A stretch of DNA of 44,300 nucleotides from an uncultured Acidimicrobiales bacterium (GCA_938029215.1 CALHFG010000124.1:1-44300), one strand, 5' to 3'. Numbered from the stretch's first letter, positions 1 to 8,823 are shown. Notes: a model not told the origin generated them from the sequence alone. Program-made: numbers and translations.

Positions 1-192
1 GAACGGTCGGAACTACACGACGAGTCGATTCTGCATATCGTCGACAACGAGGGTGCCCTCTCCCGACGCTTTGGCCTCACGGTCACCCCCGCCACCGTTC
101 TCGTTGACGCAGACGGCAACGTGACGGTGGCCCGCGGCGGCCTGGACGCCCAGGACTTCCGGGACGCAGCAGATCTGATCAGCGGCTTCTAG
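1..192 (+). CDS. Thioredoxin-fold (TlpA/AhpC-like) protein, C-terminal end only
   Basis: The window opens inside this gene; 63 codons and a TAG stop remain. The fragment contains FGLTVTPATVLVDADGNVT, with the cis-proline (TP) and the xxLVDxDG strand-turn typical of TlpA, ResA and peroxiredoxin-type thioredoxin folds. It ends in a short helix (DFRDAADLISGF). The active-site CxxC, if any, lies upstream of the window, so I cannot tell a disulfide reductase from a peroxiredoxin. The gene converges on rnz, with a hairpin between them. Confidence 0.7.
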   Translation, partial: ERSELHDESILHIVDNEGALSRRFGLTVTPATVLVDADGNVTVARGGLDAQDFRDAADLISGF

Positions 193-214
193 CCCACCCA
201 TACACAACCCGCCT

Positions 215-248
215 CGAGGCCGTCTTGTGGAAACACGGGTCGGCCTCG
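215..248. terminator. Hairpin between convergent genes
   Basis: CGAGGCCG (215-222) is exactly complementary to CGGCCTCG (241-248). An inner TGTG/CACG pairing closes around GAAA. It sits between the stops of the thioredoxin-like gene and rnz, so it may end transcription from both sides. There is no long U tract, so intrinsic termination is only probable. Confidence 0.5.
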
Positions 249-267
249 GGCCGCGTTCTCCGTGTTG

Positions 268-1188
268 TCAGGAACTACGCAACGGGATGTGATCAAAGTC
301 CCGTAGAGCCACGACGTCGGGATGAAACTGGGCGGCCTCGGCCTCGAAGGCCCGCAGATCGTTGTAGCGAGCGGAGAAGTGAGTAAGAACGAGCTTCTTG
401 ACTCCCGCCGCTGCTGCCATCCGACCAGCGTCAGCGGCGGTCATGTGGGCGTACTGATCGGCGAGATCACGTTCAGACTCCAGGTACGTGCTTTCACAGA
501 CCAGCATGTCCGCGCCGCTGGCCAACAGCACTCCCGCATGGCAGAAGCGACTATCCATTACCAGCGCGAAACTCTGCCCCGCCACCGGTTCACTAACATC
601 TTCGTAGAGGATCGGGCCGTTCGGGCCGTTCACCGTGCCCTCGGCAGCGAGGCGCCCCACGATGGGCCCGCTGATTCCTGCTTCGTCGAGTAATGATGCA
701 ACAAACCGCCGCGAATCCGGCTCACTGATGCGGTAGCCCTGCGCGGTGACTCGATGATCCAGCGGTGCCACCTGCACTCGCAGGTGACCAACCATTCCAG
801 CCTCGGTCAAGCCGTCAGGCGCAGCCGTCACAGGCCGAGGGCTGAGGTTCGGCTGCATCGAACTTGCCGTGCAGGTGCGCAGTCGCTCATAAAAGACCTC
901 GCCGTCGGCAGGATAGAAAATCTGCAGATCGTCGGGACAACGATCGAGGCCGCGCCGAGCGATAAGCCCAGGCAATCCAAGACAATGGTCGCCGTGAAAA
1001 TGGGTGAGGCAGACGGCATTGGCCCGTGCGATCGCAACGTTCCCGATGGTGCACTGCCGTTGAAAGCCTTCACCCGGGTCAAAGAAAATCATCTGATCGT
1101 CCCACCGGAGCACATACCCGTTGTGATTGCGATGTCTGGTAGGTGCGGCTGAGGACGTTCCTAGGGCGACGAGCTCACGGACGCTCAT
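268..1188 (-). CDS. rnz: Ribonuclease Z (tRNA 3'-end processing endonuclease)
   Basis: 306 residues, the usual length of short-form RNase Z, a cytoplasmic zinc enzyme that removes the 3' trailer of tRNA precursors. The metallo-beta-lactamase motif THFHGDHCLGLPGL gives zinc ligands His63, His65, Asp67 and His68. Further metal-site residues are visible in PLDHRV, VMDSRF and LTHFSARY. The N-terminal LGTSSAAPT loop is typical of the family. The start ATG overlaps the stop of the upstream acyltransferase gene by four bases (ATGA), so the two are probably translationally coupled. GHAPRT-type exosite sequences are less clear, but RNase Z is the best call over other MBL hydrolases. Confidence 0.93.
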   Translation of the reverse strand: MSVRELVALGTSSAAPTRHRNHNGYVLRWDDQMIFFDPGEGFQRQCTIGNVAIARANAVCLTHFHGDHCLGLPGLIARRGLDRCPDDLQIFYPADGEVFYERLRTCTASSMQPNLSPRPVTAAPDGLTEAGMVGHLRVQVAPLDHRVTAQGYRISEPDSRRFVASLLDEAGISGPIVGRLAAEGTVNGPNGPILYEDVSEPVAGQSFALVMDSRFCHAGVLLASGADMLVCESTYLESERDLADQYAHMTAADAGRMAAAAGVKKLVLTHFSARYNDLRAFEAEAAQFHPDVVALRDFDHIPLRSS

Positions 1189-1952
1189 CGCGTTCTTGCC
1201 ACGAGCTCGACCGCTCGGTTTTGACGGTCCTGCAGCGCCTCCCGGAGACGACTGGTGAACTCGCTGAGCTGCTGACGCTTCGCCCGTCCACTCTCGCTAG
1301 ATGGGGCCGGCATGGGGTCACCCACCGAGATCCCCACTTTGGAGCGCCGGATGAGTCTCTGACCGGGCGCCAGCGCGTCGGCGGTACCGGCGATTCCGAT
1401 TGGCACGACGACTGCGCCGGTTCGCGATGCGAGCCAGGCTGCACCATCGAAGAGGGTCTGCACGGTGTTGCGCTGGATCGGATCGTCACTCTCGAGCCGG
1501 CCGCCCTCCGGAAAAACAAAGAGCGCCTCTCCTCGGTCAAGCAACGCCTTTGCAGCCTTGAGCGCCTCTTTGTCGGCCGCTCCACGTCGAACCGGAATTG
1601 CGCCGAGGGCCGCGCACATCCAGCCAACCCCGGGGGTGGAAAATAGACTCTCCTTCCCAAGGGCTCGCAGCCGCCTGGCGCACACCGTCGCCACCAACAC
1701 GCTGTCGAGGTGACTGCGGTGCACCGGCGCCAGGATCATCGGACCATCGCCCTCGAGCACCTCGGTGTTTTCCGCCCGCACCGACAGATAGGGAACGAGG
1801 AACGTTTTTGACACCATCCGAACCGCTCGGTAGGTGCGGAGCGAACCAGGCCGATCACCCACTTCGAACGCCCAATCCCGCAACGCGGTTGAATCGGAGC
1901 GATCAACAGCCACTTCGACCTCCTGAACTGTCTCGAACACCTCGAAGTTCAC
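1185..1952 (-). CDS. 1-acyl-sn-glycerol-3-phosphate acyltransferase family (PlsC-like)
   Basis: 255 residues. The catalytic HX4D motif is HRSHLD (His78-Asp83), and the phosphate-binding block is FPEGGR at about 147-152, as in PlsC/LPLAT enzymes that acylate lysophosphatidate at the inner membrane face. I chose the GTG start at 1952, which directly follows AGGTGG. A TATATATT stretch lies just upstream, in the 29-base divergent gap before the transporter genes. It is co-transcribed with rnz (ATGA overlap). The exact acyl acceptor cannot be read from sequence; actinobacteria often carry several such paralogues. Confidence 0.85.
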   Translation of the reverse strand: MNFEVFETVQEVEVAVDRSDSTALRDWAFEVGDRPGSLRTYRAVRMVSKTFLVPYLSVRAENTEVLEGDGPMILAPVHRSHLDSVLVATVCARRLRALGKESLFSTPGVGWMCAALGAIPVRRGAADKEALKAAKALLDRGEALFVFPEGGRLESDDPIQRNTVQTLFDGAAWLASRTGAVVVPIGIAGTADALAPGQRLIRRSKVGISVGDPMPAPSSESGRAKRQQLSEFTSRLREALQDRQNRAVELVARTR

Positions 1953-1981
1953 CCACCTATATATTCAATCAGGCCGCGGTG

Positions 1982-3217
1982 ATGGCACGCTTGTCTTTCG
2001 CTGTTTCCCGTGACTCCCCCTGCATGCGCCCCGCTCCTTCCTCCCCCAATTCCCCAACGGCTCGATCTCGTCTGAGCCCAACCGAACTCACCGCCGCGGC
2101 GGTGATGGCCGACCTCGCGGTCGGGGTCGTCCTCATCGCCAAGCTCACCCCATTTGCCTACCTGACCACCGTGCTGGGAGGGATTCCGTTCGCCGTCTTG
2201 GCCCTACGGCATCGCCGTCAAGTTGTGACCGTTGCCTTCTGGATCGCAGTCATCTTGACCTTCTTGCTCGCCGGCTTCTCTTCTGCCACCCAAGTTCTTG
2301 TGATGGCGGTGTTCGGTGCTGTTTCCGGGCGGGCGTACAAAGCCGGTTGGAGTCGGACCAGAACCGCGTTTACGGCAATCGCGGTCGGGTGGACGCTGGT
2401 GTCGGGGTTGAGCGTTGGCATCTTGACACTGTTCTCTGGGTTTCGGCGCCTCAACCTGGACGTTGCAGCCACCCAGTGGGAAGGATCATCGAAGGCTCTC
2501 GATCGCATCGGTCTCGGGTCGGTAGCTCGCACTTTTGATCCGGTGGTCACCTGGTCGATCGAGAACTGGTACCTGGCAATCCCATTGGGCCAACTGCTCT
2601 TCTCCGTCGTCGTGGTGCTGCTGATCGGTCGAATCGGTAAGCCGACGGTTCAACGAGTGGACCGCTCCGTGCGCCAGGGAGAAGGTCCCAAAGTGCCTCA
2701 GGACCTGGTCGACAAGGTGATCGAAGGAGAAGGCCTCACGATCGTGACCGGACCCAATGGGGCGGGAAAGTCCACCCTGTTGCGGGCGGTGGCCAACGAG
2801 CGCCCCGAGTTGCTGGGGACCAACAACGGGGTCGCCTGGATTGGACAACGACCTGACAGCCAGATCGTCGGAGCTCGAGTCCAGGATGACCTCGTCTGGG
2901 GAATCGACCCGATGCCGTCGGAAGCAGCGGTGTCGAAGGTGCTCGACCTCGTGGGGCTGGCCGGGTTTCATCGACGCGAAACCGACACGCTGTCGGGCGG
3001 CGAGCAACAGCGGTTGGCGGTCGCGGCCGCCTTGCTCCGCGAGCCGACAATGATCCTGTCCGACGAGACCACTGCGATGCTGGATCCCGAAGGGCGGCAA
3101 CTCCTACGAGAGACCCTGAGTCGTATCGCATCCACCGGAACTGCAGTTGTTCATGCGTCTCATTTGGAGGCGGACGTCCAGCTTGGTGGTCGACGAATTC
3201 ACGTGGGACCGAAGTAG
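1982..3217 (+). CDS. ECF-type transporter: membrane domain fused to ABC ATPase
   Basis: About 411 residues from the ATG at 1982; ATGs at 2024 and 2105 are also possible. The N-terminal ~220 residues hold about five hydrophobic helices resembling the DUF2232/S-component-like membrane family. A cytoplasmic ABC ATPase follows, with Walker A GPNGAGKST (about residue 257), a Q-loop of EcfA style (GQRPDSQIVGARVQDDL), signature LSGGEQQR (about 337), Walker B ILSDETTAMLD and switch His in VVHASH. With the next two genes it forms a complete ECF module in which substrate-binding and first ATPase subunits are apparently one chain. The substrate is unknown; ECF systems usually import vitamins or metals. 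Confidence 0.8.
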   Translation: MARLSFAVSRDSPCMRPAPSSPNSPTARSRLSPTELTAAAVMADLAVGVVLIAKLTPFAYLTTVLGGIPFAVLALRHRRQVVTVAFWIAVILTFLLAGFSSATQVLVMAVFGAVSGRAYKAGWSRTRTAFTAIAVGWTLVSGLSVGILTLFSGFRRLNLDVAATQWEGSSKALDRIGLGSVARTFDPVVTWSIENWYLAIPLGQLLFSVVVVLLIGRIGKPTVQRVDRSVRQGEGPKVPQDLVDKVIEGEGLTIVTGPNGAGKSTLLRAVANERPELLGTNNGVAWIGQRPDSQIVGARVQDDLVWGIDPMPSEAAVSKVLDLVGLAGFHRRETDTLSGGEQQRLAVAAALLREPTMILSDETTAMLDPEGRQLLRETLSRIASTGTAVVHASHLEADVQLGGRRIHVGPK

Positions 3218-3219
3218 AT

Positions 3220-3870
3220 ATGGCGCTGCTCGAATTGCGTGGCGTCCGCGTTGCCCACGCAGCAGGCACCCCCTGGGAGCAGCCTGCTCTCGACCGGATC
3301 GACCTTCGGATCGAGGCGGGAAACCGTGTGATCATCGTTGGTGGGAACGGGTCCGGCAAGAGCACCCTGATGTCCGTTCTGTCGGGACTCATCGTCCCAA
3401 CCGAGGGCTCCTGCGAACTAGACCACATACCTGTCTCAGAGCAACCAGACCGAGTCGCGCTGCTCCTTCAGAACACTCGGCTGCAGCTGACTCGCCCCAC
3501 GGTGAGCGAAGAGCTGGAAGACATGGCAGCTGATGCGTCCCTCATCCCGGGCGTGGTGGCCAAACTCGGTTTGGGTCCACTGCTCAATCGCCGGATCGAC
3601 GAACTCTCGGGCGGGCAGCAACGCCGAGTGGGACTGGCCACTGCGATCATTCGTCGAGCGGATCTCATGCTCCTCGACGAGCCAATGGCCGGCCTCGATG
3701 CAAAGTCGGTTGCCGGACTGCTCTCTGCGCTCGAGGTGGTCCGGCACGATGCCATCGTCGTCGTTGTTACCCACGACTTTGAGACGACCGAACCGCTCCT
3801 ACATCAGGGCAACGTCGGACGAGTGATCGAGATCACAGACGGCGCTATCACCGAACGGGAGCCAACGTGA
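3220..3870 (+). CDS. ECF transporter ATP-binding protein (EcfA2-like)
   Basis: 216 residues, starting two bases after the previous stop. It is a single ABC ATPase with Walker A GGNGSGKST, signature LSGGQQRR, Walker B LMLLDEPMAGLD and switch His in VVVTHDFE. The Q-loop region LLLQNTRLQLTRPTVSEEL follows the EcfA pattern. It is expected to pair with the ATPase half of the upstream fusion to give the heterodimeric EcfA1/A2 motor driving EcfT. Its stop overlaps the GTG start of the next gene (GTGA), which supports an operon. Confidence 0.88.
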   Translation: MALLELRGVRVAHAAGTPWEQPALDRIDLRIEAGNRVIIVGGNGSGKSTLMSVLSGLIVPTEGSCELDHIPVSEQPDRVALLLQNTRLQLTRPTVSEELEDMAADASLIPGVVAKLGLGPLLNRRIDELSGGQQRRVGLATAIIRRADLMLLDEPMAGLDAKSVAGLLSALEVVRHDAIVVVVTHDFETTEPLLHQGNVGRVIEITDGAITEREPT

Positions 3871-4622
3871 GGAACCAGCTCAATCTTCTTCGCTACGTAG
3901 AAGGTGACTCGCCAATCCACCGCCTCAATCCTCGCGCCAAGGTTGGAGCTCTCGTTGCCATGATGGCGGTTTTCTCGTTCGACGCTTCTTGGTTGGCCGT
4001 GGCGCTCCTTTGGGTCGTCGTCCTCGGCGGTGCCAAGCTCGCCGGACTCCCACGGAGCGTTGCACCGCGGCCTCCCCGGATTCTGCTCATCACGATGGCC
4101 ATCACCGTTGCGTTGGGCTGGATCGCCGGCGGCGATCCCTATGGTCTCGGCGGCGTGATCCTGCAGCTCCGGCTCTTCGGTTTCACCCTCGGGTTGCTCG
4201 GGATGTCGATGGTGCTCGGATGGACGACACCAACCGCCGACTTGCCGGTAGCAGCCGCGTGGCTTCTGACCCCGCTGCGTGCGATCAGGGTTCCCGTAGA
4301 CGACATTGCAGCCGGCCTGGCCATCGCCGTTCGAGCGCTTCCGTTGGTGGCTGAAGAATTCAGCACCGTGATATCCATGAACCGGTTTCGCTCCAAACAG
4401 CACAAAGACCTGGTCGTACGCGGAATGGATATCACCGCGACCGCCACGGTGGCGTCGGTTCGACGGGCTCGCGAAATAGGTGAAGCAGTGCAGGCCCGTG
4501 GCGGTGCACCAACCGCAGCTCAGATCGCCCAAACTCCAAGCTGTCCAAACCGTTGGGGTGTCGCCGAAGTTGGTCTTGCAGTCGCGACCGTGGGAGCCAT
4601 CGCCGCGGTGACGGCGTTCTAA
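3867..4622 (+). CDS. ecfT: ECF transporter transmembrane protein EcfT
   Basis: 251 residues. Several hydrophobic segments precede a long cytoplasmic coupling region. Near the C-terminus, VVRGMDITATATVAS and AVQARGG are placed like the two X-R-G coupling motifs by which EcfT contacts the ATPases. A final hydrophobic helix ends the protein. The GTG start at 3867 overlaps the stop of the ATPase gene by four bases. It is the last gene of the ECF operon, and its TAA interlocks with the stop of the convergent LLM gene. Confidence 0.85.
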   Translation: MRNQLNLLRYVEGDSPIHRLNPRAKVGALVAMMAVFSFDASWLAVALLWVVVLGGAKLAGLPRSVAPRPPRILLITMAITVALGWIAGGDPYGLGGVILQLRLFGFTLGLLGMSMVLGWTTPTADLPVAAAWLLTPLRAIRVPVDDIAAGLAIAVRALPLVAEEFSTVISMNRFRSKQHKDLVVRGMDITATATVASVRRAREIGEAVQARGGAPTAAQIAQTPSCPNRWGVAEVGLAVATVGAIAAVTAF

Positions 4623-5467
4623 GACAACTGAGGCAAAACGTCGGTGGCCGCAAGTTCGAGCTGACTCTGAGGATCCCCAAACGGCACCAGCACGATGCTG
4701 TCTACCTCCGTTTCGAAAAGCTCGCCGAGCTGCTCAGCCACTTCGTCAGCTGACTCACCCACGGCGGCCCATCCCGGAATCATCTCCTCCGAAGGTGGCG
4801 GCGGAAGTTCGGCCATTGGACCGCAGTAAAACCCGACGAACAAGGTGAGACGGTGCGGGTCGGTCCGGTTGGCCTCGACGCGTGCCTGTGCAATGATCTC
4901 CACCGCTCGATCGATGTGGTCGGGTCCGTGCCCCTCGGGAATAATCGTGCCGTCGGCCACGCGGCCACTCAGGGCCAGTGTCTTGGGGCCAACGGCACCC
5001 AAAGACACCCCGGGGGCCGGATCGGGCGGAAACTCCAAGGTGTAGCCGCTCACCGACCGATAGCGACCGGCGAGTTCTGGGTCCTCGCCTGCGAGCAGTG
5101 CCTTCGTAGCGATCGTGGTCTCTTCAAGAAGGGTGAGCGGCGACGCGACTTTCTCGCCGATGGCGGCCATCCAGCTCTGGACGCCGTGACCAAGACCACA
5201 GCGCAGTCGACCAGGGTAGATGCGGGCCAGCGTTGCCCATTCCATCGCAAGAGCCATCGGGTTCCGAAAGGGACCGGGCGCGATGCCGTGGCCGATCATG
5301 CAGTCGTCGGTATGGCGAAGAACTTCGGAAAGTTGGCTGATGCCACCCGCGAACGGGAGGTCTTCCACGATCCATAACTCATTGAAGGCCGGCGCCAGCG
5401 ATGCGGCGTGCATCCCCACGTTTTCGGGCGGAACGTCACGCCGAATCATTGCGCCAATCTCAGCCAT
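4619..5467 (-). CDS. LLM-class flavin-dependent oxidoreductase (luciferase-like, possibly F420)
   Basis: About 282 residues from the ATG at 5467. Upstream extension would run into the preceding gene's stop, so this start is preferred. LLM features are MIGHGIAPGPFRNPMALAME near the N-terminus, WATLARIYPGRLRCGLGHG (the PGR-GLGxG block typical of F420-type LLM proteins), and SLGAVGPKTLALSGRVADG with PEG ahead of a helix. Such enzymes use FMN or F420 on small substrates; cofactor and substrate are not readable. It starts 8 bases after the biotin/carboxyltransferase gene, so the two are probably one operon, which hints at acyl-CoA metabolism. Confidence 0.85.
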   Translation of the reverse strand: MAEIGAMIRRDVPPENVGMHAASLAPAFNELWIVEDLPFAGGISQLSEVLRHTDDCMIGHGIAPGPFRNPMALAMEWATLARIYPGRLRCGLGHGVQSWMAAIGEKVASPLTLLEETTIATKALLAGEDPELAGRYRSVSGYTLEFPPDPAPGVSLGAVGPKTLALSGRVADGTIIPEGHGPDHIDRAVEIIAQARVEANRTDPHRLTLFVGFYCGPMAELPPPPSEEMIPGWAAVGESADEVAEQLGELFETEVDSIVLVPFGDPQSQLELAATDVLPQLS

Positions 5468-5475
5468 AACGCATT

Positions 5476-7260
5476 CTAGGCATGCTCGGCGCCGGTCCTT
5501 TCGAAGAGCAACCGTAGCCACTGTGCGGTCTCGGCTGGATCGATGACGTCGTCTATCTCGAAGTGATCGGCCATGCTCAAGCCCTTTCCAACTTCGTACA
5601 TCTTGGCCACCATTTCCTCATAGCGGGCCTCGCGCTCTTGTTCATCCTCGATCGCAGCCAGTTCGTCCCGATAACCAAGCTTCACAAAGCCCTCCAACCC
5701 CATACCACCGAACTCACTAGTCGGCCACGCAATGGTGGCGATCGGCTGCTTGAAGCCACCACCCGCCATCGCCTGGGCTCCAAGCCCGTAGCCCTTGCGA
5801 GTCACCACGCTAAGGAACGGCACGGTGAGGGCAGCTCCTGCGATAAAGAGCGCCCCGGCGGCGTCCACGAGACCGGTGCGCTCGGTGTCTGGACCCACCA
5901 TGAATCCGGGCGTGTCACAGAAAAACGCCACCGGAAGTCTGAGTTTCTCGGCAAGGCCGAGAATTCGAGCAGTTGTCCGAGCAGCATCGGTGTCGATCGC
6001 CCCACCAAGGAACCTGGGATCGTTGGCAACAACAACCAACGGCCTTCCCTCGAAACGAGCGAAGGCCGTGATCGTGCTCGGGCCAAAGTCCGGTCGAACT
6101 TCGACGACGGATCCAACGTCGAAGACTGCGCCGAGGATTGCCCGCATGTCGTACACGGAGCGACGATTCTCCGGCACCAAATCTCGAAGCGTTTCCGCCG
6201 GGGCTCGTTCGACGACGTCGTGTAGCTGTCCCGTCATCAGTGATAGCACCTGCTTCGCCGCGTCGACCGCTTCCCGGTCATCGGGAACCACGATGTCGAG
6301 CACACCATTGGATGTCTGGTCTTGCACCGGGCCGATCTCGGTAGGTTTGACGACGCCGAGCCCGCCTCCCTCGATCATCGCCGGACCCGCCATTCCTACA
6401 TAGGAGTCCTCGGTAGCAATTCGTACGTCACACATTCCCAACAGGGCGGCGTTACCGGCGAAGCAGTAGCCGGTGTTCACTCCGATCACCGGTACACGTA
6501 GGGCAAGTCGAGCCAACAGGGCGAAGGCCAGGCAATCGAGACCGGCGACGGTGACACCGTCGGTCTCCCCGGGTCGTCCACCCCCACCCTCGGCAAAGAG
6601 AATGACCGGAAGCCGAAGTCGTTCAGCAAGTTCAAACAACCGATCCTTCTTGCGGTGGTTCTGGTGGCCTTGGGTGCCGGCGAGGACCATGTAGTCATAG
6701 GTCATCACCACACAGCGAGTGCCGTCGACCTCAGCGATGCCACCGACCAGGCCATCGCCAGGAGTCTTGGAGATGAGCTCCTCCTTGCCTCGGCGAGACC
6801 GCTGGGCCGCCAGCACGAGTGGGCCGTACTCGGTGAGACTCCCCTCGTCGACGAGCGCGTGGATGTATTGGCGGGCGGTCATTCGACCCGTCGCGTGTCG
6901 ACGCTCCACCGCCGCGATTCTGTTGGTGTCGAGGCCGAACGCCCGGCGCTGCCGAACCTCGGCGAGAGCGGCCGATTCCGCATCAGCCGACACATCTACC
7001 GACGTTGCAGCCTCACCGCCCGCTACGGCGTCACGGCCGTCAATGTGCCGAAGGACAGCGACCGGTTGCCCAACGACAACTTGATCTCCAACCGCCACGT
7101 TGACGGCCTCGACCTCGCCGTCGAAAGGGGCGACAACCGGATGCTCCATCTTCATCGACTCGATGATCACCGCGGCCGTTCCGGTGGCCAGCGCCGTTCC
7201 CACCGGGGCTACCCGGGCGACGGTGCCGATGAGAGGAGACGTTAGCTCGGTGGTTTTCAC
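5476..7260 (-). CDS. Biotinyl-domain/acyl-CoA carboxyltransferase fusion protein
   Basis: 594 residues, GTG start. Residues 1-75 form a biotinyl domain with the biotinylation motif ESMKMEH (Lys37). Residues ~95-590 form the two crotonase-like halves of a carboxyltransferase beta subunit, with TGQLHDVVER between them and a C-terminal half containing DTPGFMVGPDTE and GYGLGAQAMAGG. It would move carboxyl groups from its own biotin to an acyl-CoA. In most actinobacterial acetyl/propionyl-CoA carboxylases the biotinyl domain sits on the biotin carboxylase chain, so the fusion to the CT N-terminus is unusual. No biotin carboxylase gene lies in the window. Confidence 0.88.
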   Translation of the reverse strand: MKTTELTSPLIGTVARVAPVGTALATGTAAVIIESMKMEHPVVAPFDGEVEAVNVAVGDQVVVGQPVAVLRHIDGRDAVAGGEAATSVDVSADAESAALAEVRQRRAFGLDTNRIAAVERRHATGRMTARQYIHALVDEGSLTEYGPLVLAAQRSRRGKEELISKTPGDGLVGGIAEVDGTRCVVMTYDYMVLAGTQGHQNHRKKDRLFELAERLRLPVILFAEGGGGRPGETDGVTVAGLDCLAFALLARLALRVPVIGVNTGYCFAGNAALLGMCDVRIATEDSYVGMAGPAMIEGGGLGVVKPTEIGPVQDQTSNGVLDIVVPDDREAVDAAKQVLSLMTGQLHDVVERAPAETLRDLVPENRRSVYDMRAILGAVFDVGSVVEVRPDFGPSTITAFARFEGRPLVVVANDPRFLGGAIDTDAARTTARILGLAEKLRLPVAFFCDTPGFMVGPDTERTGLVDAAGALFIAGAALTVPFLSVVTRKGYGLGAQAMAGGGFKQPIATIAWPTSEFGGMGLEGFVKLGYRDELAAIEDEQEREARYEEMVAKMYEVGKGLSMADHFEIDDVIDPAETAQWLRLLFERTGAEHA

Positions 7261-7366
7261 GCCCCCATGGTGTTCATATCCGCATGCCCGGCATCAAATC
7301 CACCCAGGTGGATCTGCCTGTCCGGGCCTGGCGACCACCCAGAGTGGGAGGACTATCATCGTAGAT

Positions 7367-7678
7367 GTGCCGCCGCCGTTCAGAGTTACCCGTCAAACCC
7401 GCCTCTTGCTTGCAGAGTTCCTTTCGAATCCGACAGGAGACCACTACGGATTCGAAATCTCCAAAGCCACTGGCCTGAAGCCCAGCACCCTGTATCCGAC
7501 GTTCGCTCGACTGGAGAACGCTGGCTGGATCGAGGGCACGTGGGAGAGGATCGATCCGGACAAAACCCGGCGCCCCGCCCGCCGCTACTACCGGCTCACG
7601 CCGCGGGGTCACTTCGAGGCCAACAATATCTTTGCCGGCCTGCACACCGGCGACATGAGCACAGCGTTCGGCGGTTAG
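7367..7678 (+). CDS. PadR-family transcriptional regulator
   Basis: About 103 residues. The winged helix reads HYGFEISKATGLKPSTLYPT followed by FARLENAGWIEG, the classic PadR recognition helix and wing, then RYYRLTPRG. It is a short PadR with little C-terminal dimerisation helix. I prefer the GTG at 7367 (VPPPFRVTRQT); GGGAGGA lies 14 bases upstream, a longer spacing than ideal. It is followed after 9 bases by a membrane protein gene, a common PadR arrangement in which the regulator controls its membrane partner. Confidence 0.85.
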   Translation: MPPPFRVTRQTRLLLAEFLSNPTGDHYGFEISKATGLKPSTLYPTFARLENAGWIEGTWERIDPDKTRRPARRYYRLTPRGHFEANNIFAGLHTGDMSTAFGG

Positions 7679-7687
7679 CCACTTGTT

Positions 7688-8452
7688 ATGACTGGCCTGC
7701 TGCGTGCGCTGATTTCACTGGGGAGCATGATCCTTCCACTGGACCACCGGTCGCGCTTGCGTGACGAGTGGAACGCCGAGCTGTCGATCATCAGCACCCA
7801 GTCTGGGCGGTTGGCCGCCCTGCGATTCAGCCTGGGCTTACTCCTCGGCGCCCCTATGACCGCTTTGGCGCTCGGCGCCGACGAGGGCAACCCGTTCCGC
7901 GAAACCAGCATCGTGGCCCAGACCGTATTGCTCCCATGTACGTTTTTCGTGGCGTACGGCGTCCTGAGCCGTCAGCTGCACTTTCTCCTCGCCCACACCG
8001 GCCTACTGGTCGGTGTGACCCTGGTTTCGATCGGAATGTGTCGAGACCTTCGTCATCCGTTGGAAACGATGTGGGCGCGTGCTGGTCTTGTGCTCGCCAT
8101 CGTGTCAGGCAGCATGGTGACTGCCATCAACGTGAACGGCGAGGTAACAAACCCCATCCTGTCGGGTGCGTTCCGCGTCTATTTGGGAAGTTCGGTCGTA
8201 ATGCTCGGCCTGCTTCTCTTGCTCGTTTCCGGGCTCGTTCCGCTCTACCGCCATCGGTCGATCCAAATTGGCTTGCTGTTCACCGGAGCTGGCGCCCTTG
8301 TGTGGACACTCCTCGTCATCGCAAACACGGTACTCGCCGCCACATGGGTCGACCGAACCTTCCAGATCGTCACCGCGCCCACCCTGATCGCTGCGTCGTA
8401 TGCGGCGTGGAAGGCATTCGGCCGTCCCGAAACCTACGGGATTCCTGGTTAG
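7688..8452 (+). CDS. Integral membrane protein paired with PadR regulator
   Basis: 254 residues. The N-terminus carries LPLDHRSRLRDEWNAEL, an amphipathic segment like the WRxEWxAEL prefix seen in membrane proteins encoded beside PadR regulators. About six hydrophobic helices follow (roughly residues 57-75, 77-105, 122-140, 156-180, 190-215 and 220-240). No catalytic motif is visible and I cannot name a function. Its short distance from the PadR gene suggests co-transcription. Its stop (TAG, 8450-8452) interlocks with the stop of the convergent small gene. Confidence 0.7.
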   Translation: MTGLLRALISLGSMILPLDHRSRLRDEWNAELSIISTQSGRLAALRFSLGLLLGAPMTALALGADEGNPFRETSIVAQTVLLPCTFFVAYGVLSRQLHFLLAHTGLLVGVTLVSIGMCRDLRHPLETMWARAGLVLAIVSGSMVTAINVNGEVTNPILSGAFRVYLGSSVVMLGLLLLLVSGLVPLYRHRSIQIGLLFTGAGALVWTLLVIANTVLAATWVDRTFQIVTAPTLIAASYAAWKAFGRPETYGIPG

Positions 8453-8700
8453 TCGTTGCGGCGGACGCGGATCGAGGGGACGTCGTGTCCCTGGTTCCTG
8501 AGCCACACCATGTAGTAGGTGCCCACGGCAACCGTGAAGGTAAAGCGGACCAGTACCCACACCGCCATTCCTTCTTGAACCGCGGTAGCGGTCCACCAGG
8601 AACCAACCGCAACAGAGACGGCCAGGCCAACCAATGCAACAATCGAAGCAGTGGTGGCCGGCACGGACCTTGTCCTACGTCTACTGCCTCCCCACATCAC
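8449..8700 (-). CDS. Small two-helix membrane protein
   Basis: 83 residues. A basic N-terminus (GGSRRRTRS) precedes two hydrophobic stretches, about residues 14-34 and 45-66, and a charged C-terminal tail (IRVRRND). I see no homologous family. It is supported as real by the charge distribution expected of a membrane protein and by the tight convergent stop overlap with the PadR-linked gene, a pattern repeated elsewhere in the window. Confidence 0.55.
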   Translation of the reverse strand: MMWGGSRRRTRSVPATTASIVALVGLAVSVAVGSWWTATAVQEGMAVWVLVRFTFTVAVGTYYMVWLRNQGHDVPSIRVRRND

Positions 8701-8823
8701 ACTGCCGAGGGTACGGAACCGTGCGGGGTCGCCCCAGGGTCAATCTCCCCCACGTAGACGGGCGATTTTCCCCGAGTAGCGGAGTGAAAGGGAATACAGA
8801 CACCGTTCCGGGGTTGCATTTTC

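Noticed and set aside
1598..1981. Upstream extension of the fused ECF gene
   Set aside because: It overlaps the plsC-like gene on the other strand and reads as Arg/Pro/Ser-rich shadow sequence; the real start is at 1982 or later.
2486..3100. Minus-strand frame over the ECF ATPase
   Set aside because: Antisense shadow of a gene with clear ABC motifs.
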